From contig NZ_VFSG01000001.1 in assembly GCF_006385805.1 (NCBI RefSeq), forward strand, positions 682,001-746,000: a stretch of DNA of 64,000 bases. The letters run 5' to 3'. The stretch's first letter is position 1. The number at the start of each line of letters is the position of its first letter. This document shows, piece after piece, positions 46,635 to 55,076 of the stretch. The translations under genes and the position numbers were made by a program. The notes beneath the pieces were generated by a model. That model ran no database searches, was not told the origin of the DNA, and saw only the letters and a list, made by a program, of their open reading frames with translations. The stretch comes from Streptococcus xiaochunlingii. GTDB lineage: Bacteria > Bacillota > Bacilli > Lactobacillales > Streptococcaceae.

Positions 46635-47212
46635 GCTTTCGCTCCTTCTATAAATGCTTTTATCTTTTCTATATCTTTGTGTCCGTCTGTTTCGACCCCC
46701 GAAGAGACATCCAGGGCATAGGGCTGAAAGGTCTCTCGAGCTTGGCGGACATTGTCCACTGTTAAGCCCCCTGCAATAAAGAAATCCTGCTGGATCTTCT
46801 GATCTTTCAGCAAATCCCAATCAAAGGTTTGCCCACTCCCAGCTACGGGAGCATCAAAGAGCAGATAATCTGCCTGGCTTGACACTTGGGCTTCCCCACC
46901 TCTGAGCTGGATGGCTCGAATGACGGGAACTGAGATCTTTGGAATCAGAGTTTCATCAAACATTCCATGAATCTGAACGATGTCTAAGGGAACCTGAGCA
47001 ATGGCTTGCTCCAAGTCCTCTAGACTGGGTGAGACAAAAACTCCGACAATTTTGGTCTTGCCAGTCACCAGTTTTGCTAATTCGTGGGCTTGCTCCAGAC
47101 TGACTTGTCGCTTGCTCTCAGCGAAAACAAAACCGATATAGTCTGCGCCTGCTAGGACAGCCGTCTCCACTGCTTCCACTGTAGACAGGCCACATATTTT
47201 AACCTTTGTCAA
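46631..47212 (-). CDS. trpF: Phosphoribosylanthranilate isomerase
   Basis: The 193-residue barrel enzyme begins [15 protein letters not shown] (catalytic Cys), has [13 protein letters not shown] and IVQIHG, and near the end [15 protein letters not shown] and [15 protein letters not shown], all standard for TrpF. It isomerises phosphoribosylanthranilate to the carboxyphenylamino-deoxyribulose phosphate. It overlaps trpC by 14 bp and trpB by 4 bp. Confidence 0.95.
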   Translation of the reverse strand: MTKVKICGLSTVEAVETAVLAGADYIGFVFAESKRQVSLEQAHELAKLVTGKTKIVGVFVSPSLEDLEQAIAQVPLDIVQIHGMFDETLIPKISVPVIRAIQLRGGEAQVSSQADYLLFDAPVAGSGQTFDWDLLKDQKIQQDFFIAGGLTVDNVRQARETFQPYALDVSSGVETDGHKDIEKIKAFIEGAKA

Positions 47213-47966
47213 TTTGCAACTCCTTGACCTTTTCTGCTACATCCCCTGCTGTCATGAGGGCAGTCCCTACCAAGATCCCATTAAAGTAGGGAGCGACTAG
47301 AGCCGCATCTGCACCATTAAAAATAGCGGACTCCGATATATAAACCGGCTGGTCTTTAAAATGTGTAGACAATTCAAGACTAGTATTCAGATCCGTTTCA
47401 AAGGTGACCAGGTTCCGGTTGTTGACTCCGATGATGTCAGCCCCGATCCGATGAGCTATTTCGAGCTCGGGTAAGTTATGGGTCTCTACCAGCACCTCCA
47501 AACCAAGTCCCGTCGCAAAATCATAAAGCTCCTTGAGCCGGGCTTCTGGCAGAGCTGCTACAATCAAGAGAATAACCGTCGCTCCGGCATTACGAGATCG
47601 GATAATCTGTTTCTCATCAATGATAAAATCCTTGGCCAAGGTTGGAATCGTCACCTGGGAAGAAATCTCACGAAGGTAGTCTAGATCTCCCTTGAAGAAA
47701 ACTTGGTCCGTCAGAACCGAGATCATGGCTGCCCCATTTTCTTCATAGGTCTTGGCTTGGGCGACAATATCTACATCCAGATTGATATCCCCCATACTAG
47801 GACTTGCCTTCTTCACCTCGGCGATGATCTGCAAGTGCTCTTGATGGCTCTTGAGAAAATCATAGAGGCGATAGGTCTGACGGAGAGGCTGGAGATCTTC
47901 CATGACCATTTGCGCCACTTCTTTTTCTTTTTGTTCTAGGATCGTCGGTAGAAAGGCTTTACTCAT
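47199..47966 (-). CDS. trpC: Indole-3-glycerol phosphate synthase
   Basis: The 255-residue enzyme has [14 protein letters not shown] (catalytic Lys), [29 protein letters not shown] and [15 protein letters not shown], then [11 protein letters not shown]. It closes the indole ring. It is a stand-alone TrpC (not fused to TrpF), overlapping trpD by 4 bp. Confidence 0.95.
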   Translation of the reverse strand: MSKAFLPTILEQKEKEVAQMVMEDLQPLRQTYRLYDFLKSHQEHLQIIAEVKKASPSMGDINLDVDIVAQAKTYEENGAAMISVLTDQVFFKGDLDYLREISSQVTIPTLAKDFIIDEKQIIRSRNAGATVILLIVAALPEARLKELYDFATGLGLEVLVETHNLPELEIAHRIGADIIGVNNRNLVTFETDLNTSLELSTHFKDQPVYISESAIFNGADAALVAPYFNGILVGTALMTAGDVAEKVKELQIDKG

Positions 47967-48967
47967 ACTTGAACCTCTTGTAAGTGTTGCAATTTAGCAA
48001 GGGCAGAACCATCTGCAATCAATTGACGTGCCAGCTCTACACCTTCTTTGATGGTTGTGACTTTTCCATTTGCATAGAAACCAAGACCTGCGTTGAGAAC
48101 CGTTGTTTCCAGATAAGGGCTGGCTTCATTCTTCAAGACACTAAGGAGAATCGTAGCATTTTCCTTGGCATCACCACCAGTAATTTCGGACAACTCCACC
48201 TTGTCCATACCCAGATCTTCATAGGTAAAGGTATGCTGGCTGATCTTGCCATTTTCTAGCAGGGTGTAGGTATTGGTTCCATAAAGAGCCGCTTCGTCCA
48301 TATTGTCAGGACCTGTGATAACGACGGCACGTTTACGTCCCAACTGTTGAATGGCACGTGCGACAATCTCTTGCAATTCGGCACGATAGAGACCCATGAG
48401 TTGCGTTTCTAGATCCAACGGATTAGCGAGAGGGCCGACCAGGTTCATAATAGTTGGAATCCCCATAGCTTGGCGAGCTGGGCCAATGAAGCGCATAGCC
48501 GGATGCATGGTCTGCGCAAAGATAAAGGCTAAACCAACCTCATCCAAAGCTTTCGAAAGGATCTCTGGTGAGGCAGCCACGTTGATGCCAAGTTCTTCTA
48601 GGACATCTGCAGAGCCCGACTTAGAAGAAACAGAGCGATTGCCGGCCTTGGCCATGCGGATCCCCCCAGCAGCCAAAACGAAGCAAACGGTCGTTGAAAT
48701 GTTAAAGCTATAGGATTGATCGCCACCAGTCCCGCAGTTGCACATAGCATCTGAAAAGGTCTCGGGTAAAACCGTTGCATGGGCCTTTAAGGCGCGAACG
48801 ATCCCCGTAATTTCGTCTGCTGTTTCCCCCTTGGTTTTGAGTCCCATCAAAAAGGCAGCGATTTGACTTTCTGATAGTTGGTTCTGCAAGATTTGATCAA
48901 AGACTTCTTGGACTTGCTCTTGCGTCAAGTCTTGGCGATTAGAGATTTGTAAGAATAGTTCTTTCAT
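47963..48967 (-). CDS. trpD: Anthranilate phosphoribosyltransferase
   Basis: The 334-residue enzyme has the PRPP-binding CNCGTGGDQSYSFNIST, the anthranilate-site KAGNRSVSSKSGSADVLEELG and HPAMRFIGPARQAMGIPTIMNLVGPLANP. It transfers phosphoribose to anthranilate. It is 64 bp after trpG and overlaps trpC by 4 bp. Confidence 0.95.
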   Translation of the reverse strand: MKELFLQISNRQDLTQEQVQEVFDQILQNQLSESQIAAFLMGLKTKGETADEITGIVRALKAHATVLPETFSDAMCNCGTGGDQSYSFNISTTVCFVLAAGGIRMAKAGNRSVSSKSGSADVLEELGINVAASPEILSKALDEVGLAFIFAQTMHPAMRFIGPARQAMGIPTIMNLVGPLANPLDLETQLMGLYRAELQEIVARAIQQLGRKRAVVITGPDNMDEAALYGTNTYTLLENGKISQHTFTYEDLGMDKVELSEITGGDAKENATILLSVLKNEASPYLETTVLNAGLGFYANGKVTTIKEGVELARQLIADGSALAKLQHLQEVQV

Positions 48968-49031
48968 AAGGGTTTCCTCTTGTCTTTTCTACACGATTCA
49001 ATTGAAATTTTATCTGGTTGGAACTGCTGGT

Positions 49032-49598
49032 CTAGTCTAGGACGAGTTTCACAAAATTTTCGATCATTTTTAGACCATCTGGACTACCGATACTCTCAGG
49101 ATGATACTGAAGTCCGTAGATGGGCAGGCTCTTGTGTTGGATAGCCATGATTTCTTGGTCGTCCGTGGTAATGGCTGTTACCTCAAATTCTTCTGGCATT
49201 TGGTCAACGACGATAGAATGGTAACGCATGATGGGCACATCATTCTCAATATCCTCGAAAATAGGAGATGGTGTTTCAAAGGTAATCTGGCTTTGTTTGC
49301 CATGCATGACATTCTTAGCCAGGCGCAACTTGCCACCAAAGGTCTCCGCCAGGGCCTGGTGACCTAAGCAAATCCCCAACATAGGTTTCTTACCTGCAAA
49401 GTCTTTGATCATGGCTTCCATTTTCCCAGCATCTGCTGGCCAGCCTGGACCTGGGGAGAAGACGAGGGCATCTGCCTTTTCCGCTTGCTCATACAAGCGC
49501 TCATCATCATTTCGCAAGACCTCAACCTCTGTAAAAGTTCCCAAGTATTGGGCCAAATTATAGGTGAAGGAATCGTAATTATCCACTAATAAAATCAT
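49032..49598 (-). CDS. trpG: Anthranilate synthase component II (glutamine amidotransferase)
   Basis: The 188-residue class I amidotransferase has ILLVDNYDSFTYNLAQYL, the catalytic Cys in MLGICLGHQALAE, and the His/Glu of LQYHPESIGS. It supplies ammonia to TrpE; as in other Firmicutes it may also serve para-aminobenzoate synthesis. It overlaps trpE by 4 bp. Confidence 0.94.
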   Translation of the reverse strand: MILLVDNYDSFTYNLAQYLGTFTEVEVLRNDDERLYEQAEKADALVFSPGPGWPADAGKMEAMIKDFAGKKPMLGICLGHQALAETFGGKLRLAKNVMHGKQSQITFETPSPIFEDIENDVPIMRYHSIVVDQMPEEFEVTAITTDDQEIMAIQHKSLPIYGLQYHPESIGSPDGLKMIENFVKLVLD

Positions 49599-50950
49599 TG
49601 AACATCTCCTATTCTTGTCATTGATTTTGCCTTGTTAATCGTTTCGTAAAATTCATTCTCCGGAATACTGTCGTAGACAATCCCTGCTCCTGCTTGGACA
49701 TAGGCCTTTTGATTCTTGAGGATCATGGTCCGGATGGCAATGGCAAAGTCCATATCTCCAGTCGCTGAGAGGTAGCCGATAGCCCCTGCATAGACACCAC
49801 GTTTTTCCTGTTCCAATTCATAGATCCGACGCATGGCCCGAATCTTAGGAGCCCCAGAGACTGTCCCAGCTGGCAAAGTGGATTTGAGTGCATCGAGAGC
49901 TGTTAGGTGTGGCAGGAGTTGCCCCTTGACCACACTGGTCAGGTGCATGACATAGCGGAAATACTCCACTTCCATATACTTGGTCACTTCGACCGTCCCG
50001 TTTTGAGCGATTTTCCCGATATCATTTCGTCCCAGATCCACTAGCATGCGGTGCTCGGCTGTCTCCTTGATATCGTGAAGGAGTTCATGAGCCAGGGCTT
50101 GGTCCTCTTCTTCCGTCGCTCCACGAGGTCGGGTTCCAGCGATTGGATTGGTGGTCACCTCTCCCTTCTTCACCGATACCAGGCTTTCAGGACTGGCCCC
50201 AATAATCTGATAGTCGCCAAAGTCATAGAAATAGAGATAGTTGGATGGGTTGGTCACGCGCAAATTCCGGTAATAATCTAAAGGATCTCCCTCGAAGTCT
50301 GCAGAGAAGCGTTGACTGAGGACACATTGGAACATATCGCCTTCACGGATCAGCTTCTTGGCCTTCTCCACCATCTCCATAAAGACTTCCTTCTCGATAT
50401 GGTTGGTGAAGTGGAGGGCCTGCAAGGCCTGAGGGGTGAACTCGTTGGGTGCTTGGGTTTGCAGATTGGTCACCACTTGCCCCAGTGATTGGCGGACCGC
50501 ATCATTGCTTCGACCAGAGTAGATATTGTCTTCCACCACATAGACTTTTTCCTTCTTGTGGTCAAAAATCACATAGGACTCGTAGATGAAGAAATGCATA
50601 TCTGGCGTCCCGATGGTGTCCTGAGGAATGGATCCAATCTCCTCATAGACTCCAATCATATCGTAACCTGCAAAACCGATGGCCCCACCAGCGAAAGGAA
50701 GATCAGACGTCAGCCCCTTGACCGTTACCTGGTGGAGGTAGTCAAAAGGATCTTGCTCCAGCACCTTGCCATTCTCATACAGGATGCCATCCTGATAGGT
50801 CACCTCAAATACTGGATTGTAGGCCACGATAGAAAAGCGGGCATTCTCCTTCTCACGCGGGATCGACTCAAGGATGACCTTATGGTCTCCTTGGACACGC
50901 ATGTAGGCTAGAATGGGGGTTAAGGTATCAGCTGGTAAAACTTTTTTCAT
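49595..50950 (-). CDS. trpE: Anthranilate synthase component I
   Basis: The 451-residue chorismate-using enzyme has PFAGGAIGFAGYDMIGVYE, the chorismate core IGASPESLVSVKKGEVTTNPIAGTRPRGA, DLGRNDIGKIA and STLPAGTVSGAPKIRAMR, and ends QAGAGIVYDSIPENEFYETINKA. It forms anthranilate with TrpG. It is the first structural gene of trpEGDCFBA and lies 110 bp downstream of the T-box terminator. A normal N-terminal region suggests intact feedback control by tryptophan. Confidence 0.95.
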   Translation of the reverse strand: MKKVLPADTLTPILAYMRVQGDHKVILESIPREKENARFSIVAYNPVFEVTYQDGILYENGKVLEQDPFDYLHQVTVKGLTSDLPFAGGAIGFAGYDMIGVYEEIGSIPQDTIGTPDMHFFIYESYVIFDHKKEKVYVVEDNIYSGRSNDAVRQSLGQVVTNLQTQAPNEFTPQALQALHFTNHIEKEVFMEMVEKAKKLIREGDMFQCVLSQRFSADFEGDPLDYYRNLRVTNPSNYLYFYDFGDYQIIGASPESLVSVKKGEVTTNPIAGTRPRGATEEEDQALAHELLHDIKETAEHRMLVDLGRNDIGKIAQNGTVEVTKYMEVEYFRYVMHLTSVVKGQLLPHLTALDALKSTLPAGTVSGAPKIRAMRRIYELEQEKRGVYAGAIGYLSATGDMDFAIAIRTMILKNQKAYVQAGAGIVYDSIPENEFYETINKAKSMTRIGDVQ

Positions 50951-51060
50951 AGGAATTCCTTTCTTTTCCTAGGGACTAGGGACAAAGCGATGCAAGTCCT
51001 GATCCAAGCACATCCAATACTCTTCGAAGTTAGCAAGCTGACCCAACTTCAACAGAATAC

Positions 51061-51330
51061 AAAAAACCTCACAGAGTAACACTCTGTGAGGGCATTAAAT
51101 CGGGTTTAACACGGTACCACCTCAGTTAATGGTCAAAAGGGTAGAAAGCGACCATTATCTCTATCTCCTCTAACAAGGAGTTGCACGATAAGGGGTGCCT
51201 ACCGAGAAGAATATGTGTTATCCTCTCCTAGTCTAAACAATCAGCCCAATGTTCACTAATCCCGACTACCTGCTCACAATACCCGCAGGCTCCCTGAAAA
51301 TCTTAAACTAGTTACTTTCTGATTTACTAC
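51061..51330 (-). promoter_or_regulatory. T-box leader of the trp operon
   Basis: The minus-strand leader contains the T-box core GAGGTGGTACCGTG (51109-51122), followed by the terminator CCTCACAGAGT / ACTCTGTGAGG (51067-51091) and six T (51061-51066). Upstream lies a long stem I region with GGGAGCCTGCGGG and a TGG triplet in ACATTGGGC that may be the tryptophan specifier. Uncharged tRNA-Trp would pair with the T-box bulge and stop termination. The element explains most of the 498-bp gap between trpE and the M42 peptidase; I see no leader peptide of the trpL kind. Confidence 0.92.
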
Positions 51331-51338
51331 ATATTTTA

Positions 51339-51360
51339 CTACATTTTTTAGGCTTGTCAA
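51339..51360 (-). promoter_or_regulatory. trp operon promoter
   Basis: Perfect -35 TTGACA (51355-51360) with a TAAAAT -10 (about 51333-51338) after a 16-bp spacer, upstream of the T-box leader. Confidence 0.75.
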
Positions 51361-51382
51361 GAATTTTTTGACAGTTTCTCCT

Positions 51383-51417
51383 AAAAAATCTGCCTAGACT
51401 ACTTGACCAGGCAGATT
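51383..51417 (-). terminator. Terminator after the M42 peptidase gene
   Basis: AATCTGCCT / AGGCAGATT stem with a 13-base loop, followed by six T on the minus strand; it insulates the trp promoter. Confidence 0.85.
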
Positions 51418-51448
51418 CCATCCTATGTTTTAATCTTGAAAACGAAGC

Positions 51449-52486
51449 TTATTTGACCAAGTCACTCTTGAGATAAGCATCGACCATGCGCTCTGTCGCC
51501 ACGACAGAATCCACGTGGGTCCGCTCATAAGAGTGGCTAGACTCGATCCCTGCTCCGAGAAGACCATGTTTGACTTCTGCACCTGCGCTCATGGCTGCAG
51601 AGGCATCTGAGCCATAGAAAGGATAGATATCCAGTTTGTAAGGGATGTTTTGCTCCTTGGCCAAGGCCACCAAGTGCTGGCGGAAACCATAGTGGTAAGG
51701 ACCAGAAGCATCTTTGACACAGATAGAAACCGTGTACTCATCTGTCTGCTGGTCATCTCCCATAGCCCCCATGTCTACTGCCAGGTATTCGACCGCTTGA
51801 GCTGGGATGCTGGAATTGGCCCCATGTCCCACTTCTTCAAAGACAGAAAAGGCAAAGTGAGTCGTCACTGGTAGGGTCACGCCTTCTTCCTTGTAGACGC
51901 GAAGGAGGTTAAGTAAGATGGCAGCGCTGACCTTGTCATCCAAGTGACGAGACTTGATAAAGCCTGTATCTGTGACGATGGTCCGAGCATCAAAGCTGAT
52001 AAAGTCTCCGACTTCAATCCCCAAGTCACGGGTTTCTTTTTCAGAGGTCACTTTTTCGTCCAAGCGCACTTCCATGTTGTCCTGGGTCCGCTCCACAGTT
52101 CCCGCATCCTTGTAGACATGGCAAGAGGTTTGGTGGACAAGGATAGTACCCGAATGAGTCTTTCCTGTATTGGCCACATGGACGGTACAGTTTTCCCCTT
52201 CAATCATGTTCCAAGGGAAGCCCCCGATGCGATCCAGTTTGAGACGGCCATCTGGCTTAACTGCCCGTACGATCGCTCCAAGCGTATCCACATGGGCTGT
52301 GATGTAGCGGTGTTGCTCGTCATTTTCACCCTTGAGAATGACTGTCACGCCTCCCTTAGCTGTCCGAACAGGACTGTATCCCATGTCTGTCAAAGTCTTG
52401 ACCAAGTAAGCTGCCACTTCTTCCGTATAGCCTGTCGGTGATGCGATGGCTGTGAGTTCTTTTAGATATTCAACTGTTTGATTCAT
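51449..52486 (-). CDS. M42-family aminopeptidase
   Basis: Start at 52486 (MNQTVEYLKELTAIASPTG) with GGAG six bases upstream. The 345-residue protein has the metal ligands and catalytic residues of M42: YITAHVDTLGA, SRHLDDKVSAAILL, FSVFEEVGHGAN, and the final HSYERTHVDSV. M42 enzymes are cytoplasmic self-compartmentalising (dodecameric) aminopeptidases; the specificity (glutamyl versus general) cannot be read from the sequence. It is transcribed alone, between two terminators. Confidence 0.88.
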   Translation of the reverse strand: MNQTVEYLKELTAIASPTGYTEEVAAYLVKTLTDMGYSPVRTAKGGVTVILKGENDEQHRYITAHVDTLGAIVRAVKPDGRLKLDRIGGFPWNMIEGENCTVHVANTGKTHSGTILVHQTSCHVYKDAGTVERTQDNMEVRLDEKVTSEKETRDLGIEVGDFISFDARTIVTDTGFIKSRHLDDKVSAAILLNLLRVYKEEGVTLPVTTHFAFSVFEEVGHGANSSIPAQAVEYLAVDMGAMGDDQQTDEYTVSICVKDASGPYHYGFRQHLVALAKEQNIPYKLDIYPFYGSDASAAMSAGAEVKHGLLGAGIESSHSYERTHVDSVVATERMVDAYLKSDLVK

Positions 52487-52562
52487 GAATTTCTCCTTCA
52501 ATAATCTGCTAGTACGATTATAGCACGACTGCCTTTAAAAGACTAGCAAAGCAAGACAGCAA

Positions 52563-52604
52563 AAAAGAGTCAGCAGATGGAAATTGCAATCTGCTGACTC
52601 TTTT
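52563..52604 (-). terminator. Terminator after the Ser/Lys-rich lipoprotein gene
   Basis: Perfect 16-bp stem AAAAGAGTCAGCAGAT / ATCTGCTGACTCTTTT with a 10-base loop. Confidence 0.88.
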
Positions 52605-52670
52605 CTTACTTTCGATCTTGATCCAATCTATAGCTGCAGAAACTGAGTCCCCACAGAGAAGACAGAAACC

Positions 52671-53273
52671 TTAGCTAGTTAAACCTCCAACCAACTTATA
52701 AGCAGTTACCAAAGCATTTGTCATGGTATCACGGGTTGCTTTAAAGGATTCAACAAAGGCAGCACGGTGCTCATCTGGGAAAAGCGTTGTATCGTCTCCA
52801 AATTGAGCAAGAGTTTCATTCAAAGAAGCCAACTCTTCATCCATCTTCTTGATACCAGGTTCCAAGGCCTTGAAATAAGATTCTTGTTCAGATTTTGGCA
52901 ACTTTTCTCCCAATTCATTGGCATGCTTCTTATAATTTTCAGCTAGTTTAGCATAAAGCGCCTTGATTTCACCGATTGTTTTCGCATTTTCAATTTCTTG
53001 ATCTGTTACCAAAACAACTTCTGGAGCTGTTGCTTGAGCGCCAGATCCTGATGAAGATTGACTGGAAGAACTACTTGTATCATCCGTCAACTCGAATTTC
53101 TTTGAAGAAAATGATTTCTTCTTAGATGAGGAAGACTTCTTAGAAGAAGATTTCTCCACCTTGCTTGAAGACTTCTCTGAAGAAGCCTTTGGTTTTGCAG
53201 TTTGATTTCCCGAACATGCGACCAAGGTTAAGACCGAGAGAAGGGTAATACCGCTTGCGACTAATTTTTTCAT
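52671..53273 (-). CDS. Ser/Lys-rich lipoprotein of unknown function
   Basis: The 200-residue protein has a lipoprotein signal peptide ending LVAC (Cys about 20). A low-complexity Ser/Lys tract follows (about 25-80, rich in SSSKK and then SSSSSQSSSGSG), a likely wall-spanning spacer. The helical domain from about 88 to 195 has repeated Leu/Glu/Lys heptads (IGEIKALYAKLAENYKKHANELGEKLP). No enzyme motif is visible. Cell-surface tether or adhesion roles are possible, but I do not recognise the family. It stands alone, upstream of and divergent from the VIT1-family gene. Confidence 0.8.
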   Translation of the reverse strand: MKKLVASGITLLSVLTLVACSGNQTAKPKASSEKSSSKVEKSSSKKSSSSKKKSFSSKKFELTDDTSSSSSQSSSGSGAQATAPEVVLVTDQEIENAKTIGEIKALYAKLAENYKKHANELGEKLPKSEQESYFKALEPGIKKMDEELASLNETLAQFGDDTTLFPDEHRAAFVESFKATRDTMTNALVTAYKLVGGLTS

Positions 53274-53451
53274 GGTTGACTCCTATTCATAATTCATTTA
53301 TAGAATTATATCTAAAATTATTTCGAATGTCAAAGCATTATAATATCTTAGCTCCTTCTGCTGACGGTACATTTTTTAGAATGAGATAAACCTTCTACCC
53401 TCCATAGTTCTTTCTTAAATTGTCGGACTTTTATAATTTGACACAAAAGAC

Positions 53452-53488
53452 TTGCAAACTGATGAATATTTAATTATAATCATTCTAA
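53452..53488 (+). promoter_or_regulatory. VIT1-family gene promoter with PerR-like box
   Basis: TTGCAA (53452-53457), 17 bp, TATAAT (53475-53480). The palindrome TTATAATCATTCTAA (53474-53488) covers the -10 and differs at one position each from the Bacillus PerR consensus TTATAATNATTATAA and the streptococcal form TTAGAATCATTCTAA. Repression by a PerR/Fur-type metal and peroxide sensor is therefore likely. Confidence 0.65.
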
Positions 53489-53509
53489 ATAAGAAATCAG
53501 GAGACAAGT

Positions 53510-54205
53510 ATGACTGAAACAAAACATGGGGTTGATGCCTCTTTTAACGACCGCTTAAATATCTTACGGGCTGGAGTGCTCGGTGCCAATGATGGCATTA
53601 TCTCAATCGCTGGAGTTGTCATTGGGGTTGCCAGTGCGACCAGTAACCTCTGGATCATCTTTCTATCTGGCCTTTCTGCAATTCTAGCTGGTGCCTTCTC
53701 TATGGCAGGTGGTGAATACGTGTCTGTATCGACTCAAAAGGATACAGAAGAAGCCGCTGTGAGCCGAGAACAAGCCCTTCTGGACCGCGATCCAAAAGCT
53801 GCACGCGACTCCCTCTACGCAGCCTATATTCAAAATGGGGAATGCGAAACAGCTGCTCAAATCATGACCGAGCGGGCCTTTCTCAAACACCCTCTCAAGG
53901 CCTTGGTGGAAGAAAAGTATGGCCTGGAGTTTGAAGAGTTTACCAATCCATGGCATGCGGCTATGTCTAGCTTTGTTGCCTTTGTCCTCGGATCTCTTCC
54001 TCCCATGCTGTCCATCCTTCTCTTTCCCAAAGAAATCCGAATTCCCGTAACGGTGATCATCGTAGCCCTTTCCCTTCTCTTTACTGGCTACACCAGCGCC
54101 AAGCTAGGAAAAGCCCCAACCAAGCAAGCCATGATCCGTAACTTGGTCATTGGACTACTTACCATGGGTGTTACCTATCTCTTTGGACAATTGTTTAGTA
54201 TCTAA
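53510..54205 (+). CDS. VIT1/CCC1-family metal transporter
   Basis: The 231-residue protein begins with a short polar part, then LRAGVLGANDGIISIAGVVIGVASA and SAILAGAFSMAGGEYVSVSTQKD, the first two helices of the VIT1/CCC1 family with their metal-route Gly/Met/Glu residues. A cytoplasmic helical metal-binding segment follows (about 85-145), then three helices (150-230). Members move Fe2+ or Mn2+ out of the cytoplasm; in bacteria this would be efflux. The PerR-like box on its promoter agrees with iron or manganese handling under oxidative stress. Repeat copy 3 begins 3 bp after the stop. Confidence 0.88.
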   Translation: MTETKHGVDASFNDRLNILRAGVLGANDGIISIAGVVIGVASATSNLWIIFLSGLSAILAGAFSMAGGEYVSVSTQKDTEEAAVSREQALLDRDPKAARDSLYAAYIQNGECETAAQIMTERAFLKHPLKALVEEKYGLEFEEFTNPWHAAMSSFVAFVLGSLPPMLSILLFPKEIRIPVTVIIVALSLLFTGYTSAKLGKAPTKQAMIRNLVIGLLTMGVTYLFGQLFSI

Positions 54206-54208
54206 AAA

Positions 54209-54379
54209 GAGGCTGGGACAAAAATCCTAGCCTCTCAATTGTCTTTGGATTGTCGAGCAAGACGCAGTGGTTGAGTGGGCTCTACTACGCTGATCACATC
54301 AGCTTATACAGCTCTACTCAACTGTGCGGAGGTGGGACGACGAAATCGAATTCTTACGAATGACCGATTTCTGTCCCAC
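54209..54379 (+). repeat. 171-bp dispersed structured repeat, copy 3
   Basis: Third copy, again 171 bp and in the same orientation between convergent genes. Differences from copy 1 fall mostly in loops: TTC to CAC inside CTGAT / ATCAG, and CTAACG to CTTACG in the right-hand arm. The left hairpin follows the transporter stop by 3 bp and can serve as its terminator. Confidence 0.9.
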
Positions 54380-54388
54380 TCTCTTTTC

Positions 54389-54928
54389 TTATGCTTCCAA
54401 TAAAGCTTGGGCTTGTTTTTCCAATCCTGCGATTGCTTCGTCTGTCAAGACCAATTCGCCTGTTGCCCAGGCTTCTGGGTTAACGGTTGTTCCAGTGAAG
54501 TCTCCCACTACTTGGGTACGAACGAATGGTAAGAGAGCTTGGTAGGCTGCAAACATTGGCTCGTATCCAGCATTAGCGACTGAAGAGACTGTTACGATCT
54601 TGTCTTGAAGAGCAGATGGGCCACGAGTTTCTGAAAGATCAAGGGCACGGCTGAGCCAGTCGATCAAGTTTTTCACCACACCTGGAATGGCAAAGTTATA
54701 GACTGGTGAGAAGATCCAGATGGCATCCGCTGCAAGGACTGCATCACGCGCCGCTTGCACTGCTGGCAAGGTTGGTGTTTCCAAATCTTGGTTCATCATA
54801 GGGATGTCCTTGTAGTCCAAGTAAGTCACTGTTGCTTTTCCTTCAAGAAGGCTTTCTGCTTTCTTAGCCATTTGGTGGTTGAATGATCCTTGACGAAGAG
54901 ATCCGACGATAAATAAAATGTTTTTCAT
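54389..54928 (-). CDS. NADPH-dependent FMN reductase
   Basis: The 179-residue flavodoxin-fold protein begins [28 protein letters not shown], with the FMN-phosphate loop GSLRxxSxN, and has [26 protein letters not shown], typical of the YwqN/ArsH/azoreductase NADPH:FMN oxidoreductases. It may reduce quinones, azo compounds or free flavin. An inverted repeat between its -10 and ATG is shared with the neighbouring VOC gene, so both probably answer to one repressor. Confidence 0.88.
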   Translation of the reverse strand: MKNILFIVGSLRQGSFNHQMAKKAESLLEGKATVTYLDYKDIPMMNQDLETPTLPAVQAARDAVLAADAIWIFSPVYNFAIPGVVKNLIDWLSRALDLSETRGPSALQDKIVTVSSVANAGYEPMFAAYQALLPFVRTQVVGDFTGTTVNPEAWATGELVLTDEAIAGLEKQAQALLEA

Positions 54929-54946
54929 AGATGTTTCTTCTTTCTG

Positions 54947-54967
54947 TTGTAAGATTATTTATTACAA
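54947..54967. promoter_or_regulatory. Inverted-repeat operator before the FMN reductase gene
   Basis: TTGTAA-N9-TTACAA, 19 bp upstream of the ATG and 5 bp downstream of a TAGAAT -10 (54973-54978), whose -35 is TTGACT (54995-55000) on the minus strand. The same 21-bp plan is found before the VOC gene at 55956-55976. Confidence 0.6.
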
Positions 54968-55076
54968 GTACTATTCTACACGACCCAGATGTAAAGTCAA
55001 GAATTACATCTTGAATATTACTAATTATTATTATTTTTTTATCTCTTCTCTCAAAAAGACAGATTTATCAAGCTTT

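Noticed and set aside
45432-46820. Long form of trpB starting at 46820
   Set aside because: The extra 62 codons lie wholly inside trpF in another frame and do not resemble TrpB; the ATG at 46634 overlaps the trpF stop as expected.
50967-51050. A short open frame between the T-box terminator and trpE containing a Trp codon (ends ...DLHRFVPSP)
   Set aside because: Only one Trp codon, no ribosome site, and a frame of this length is expected by chance. T-box control makes a classical leader peptide unnecessary. Worth a glance in relatives only.
53370-53388. Second PerR box (TTAGAAT half-site) upstream of the VIT1-family promoter
   Set aside because: Only the left half matches; the right half has three mismatches and it lies far from the promoter.
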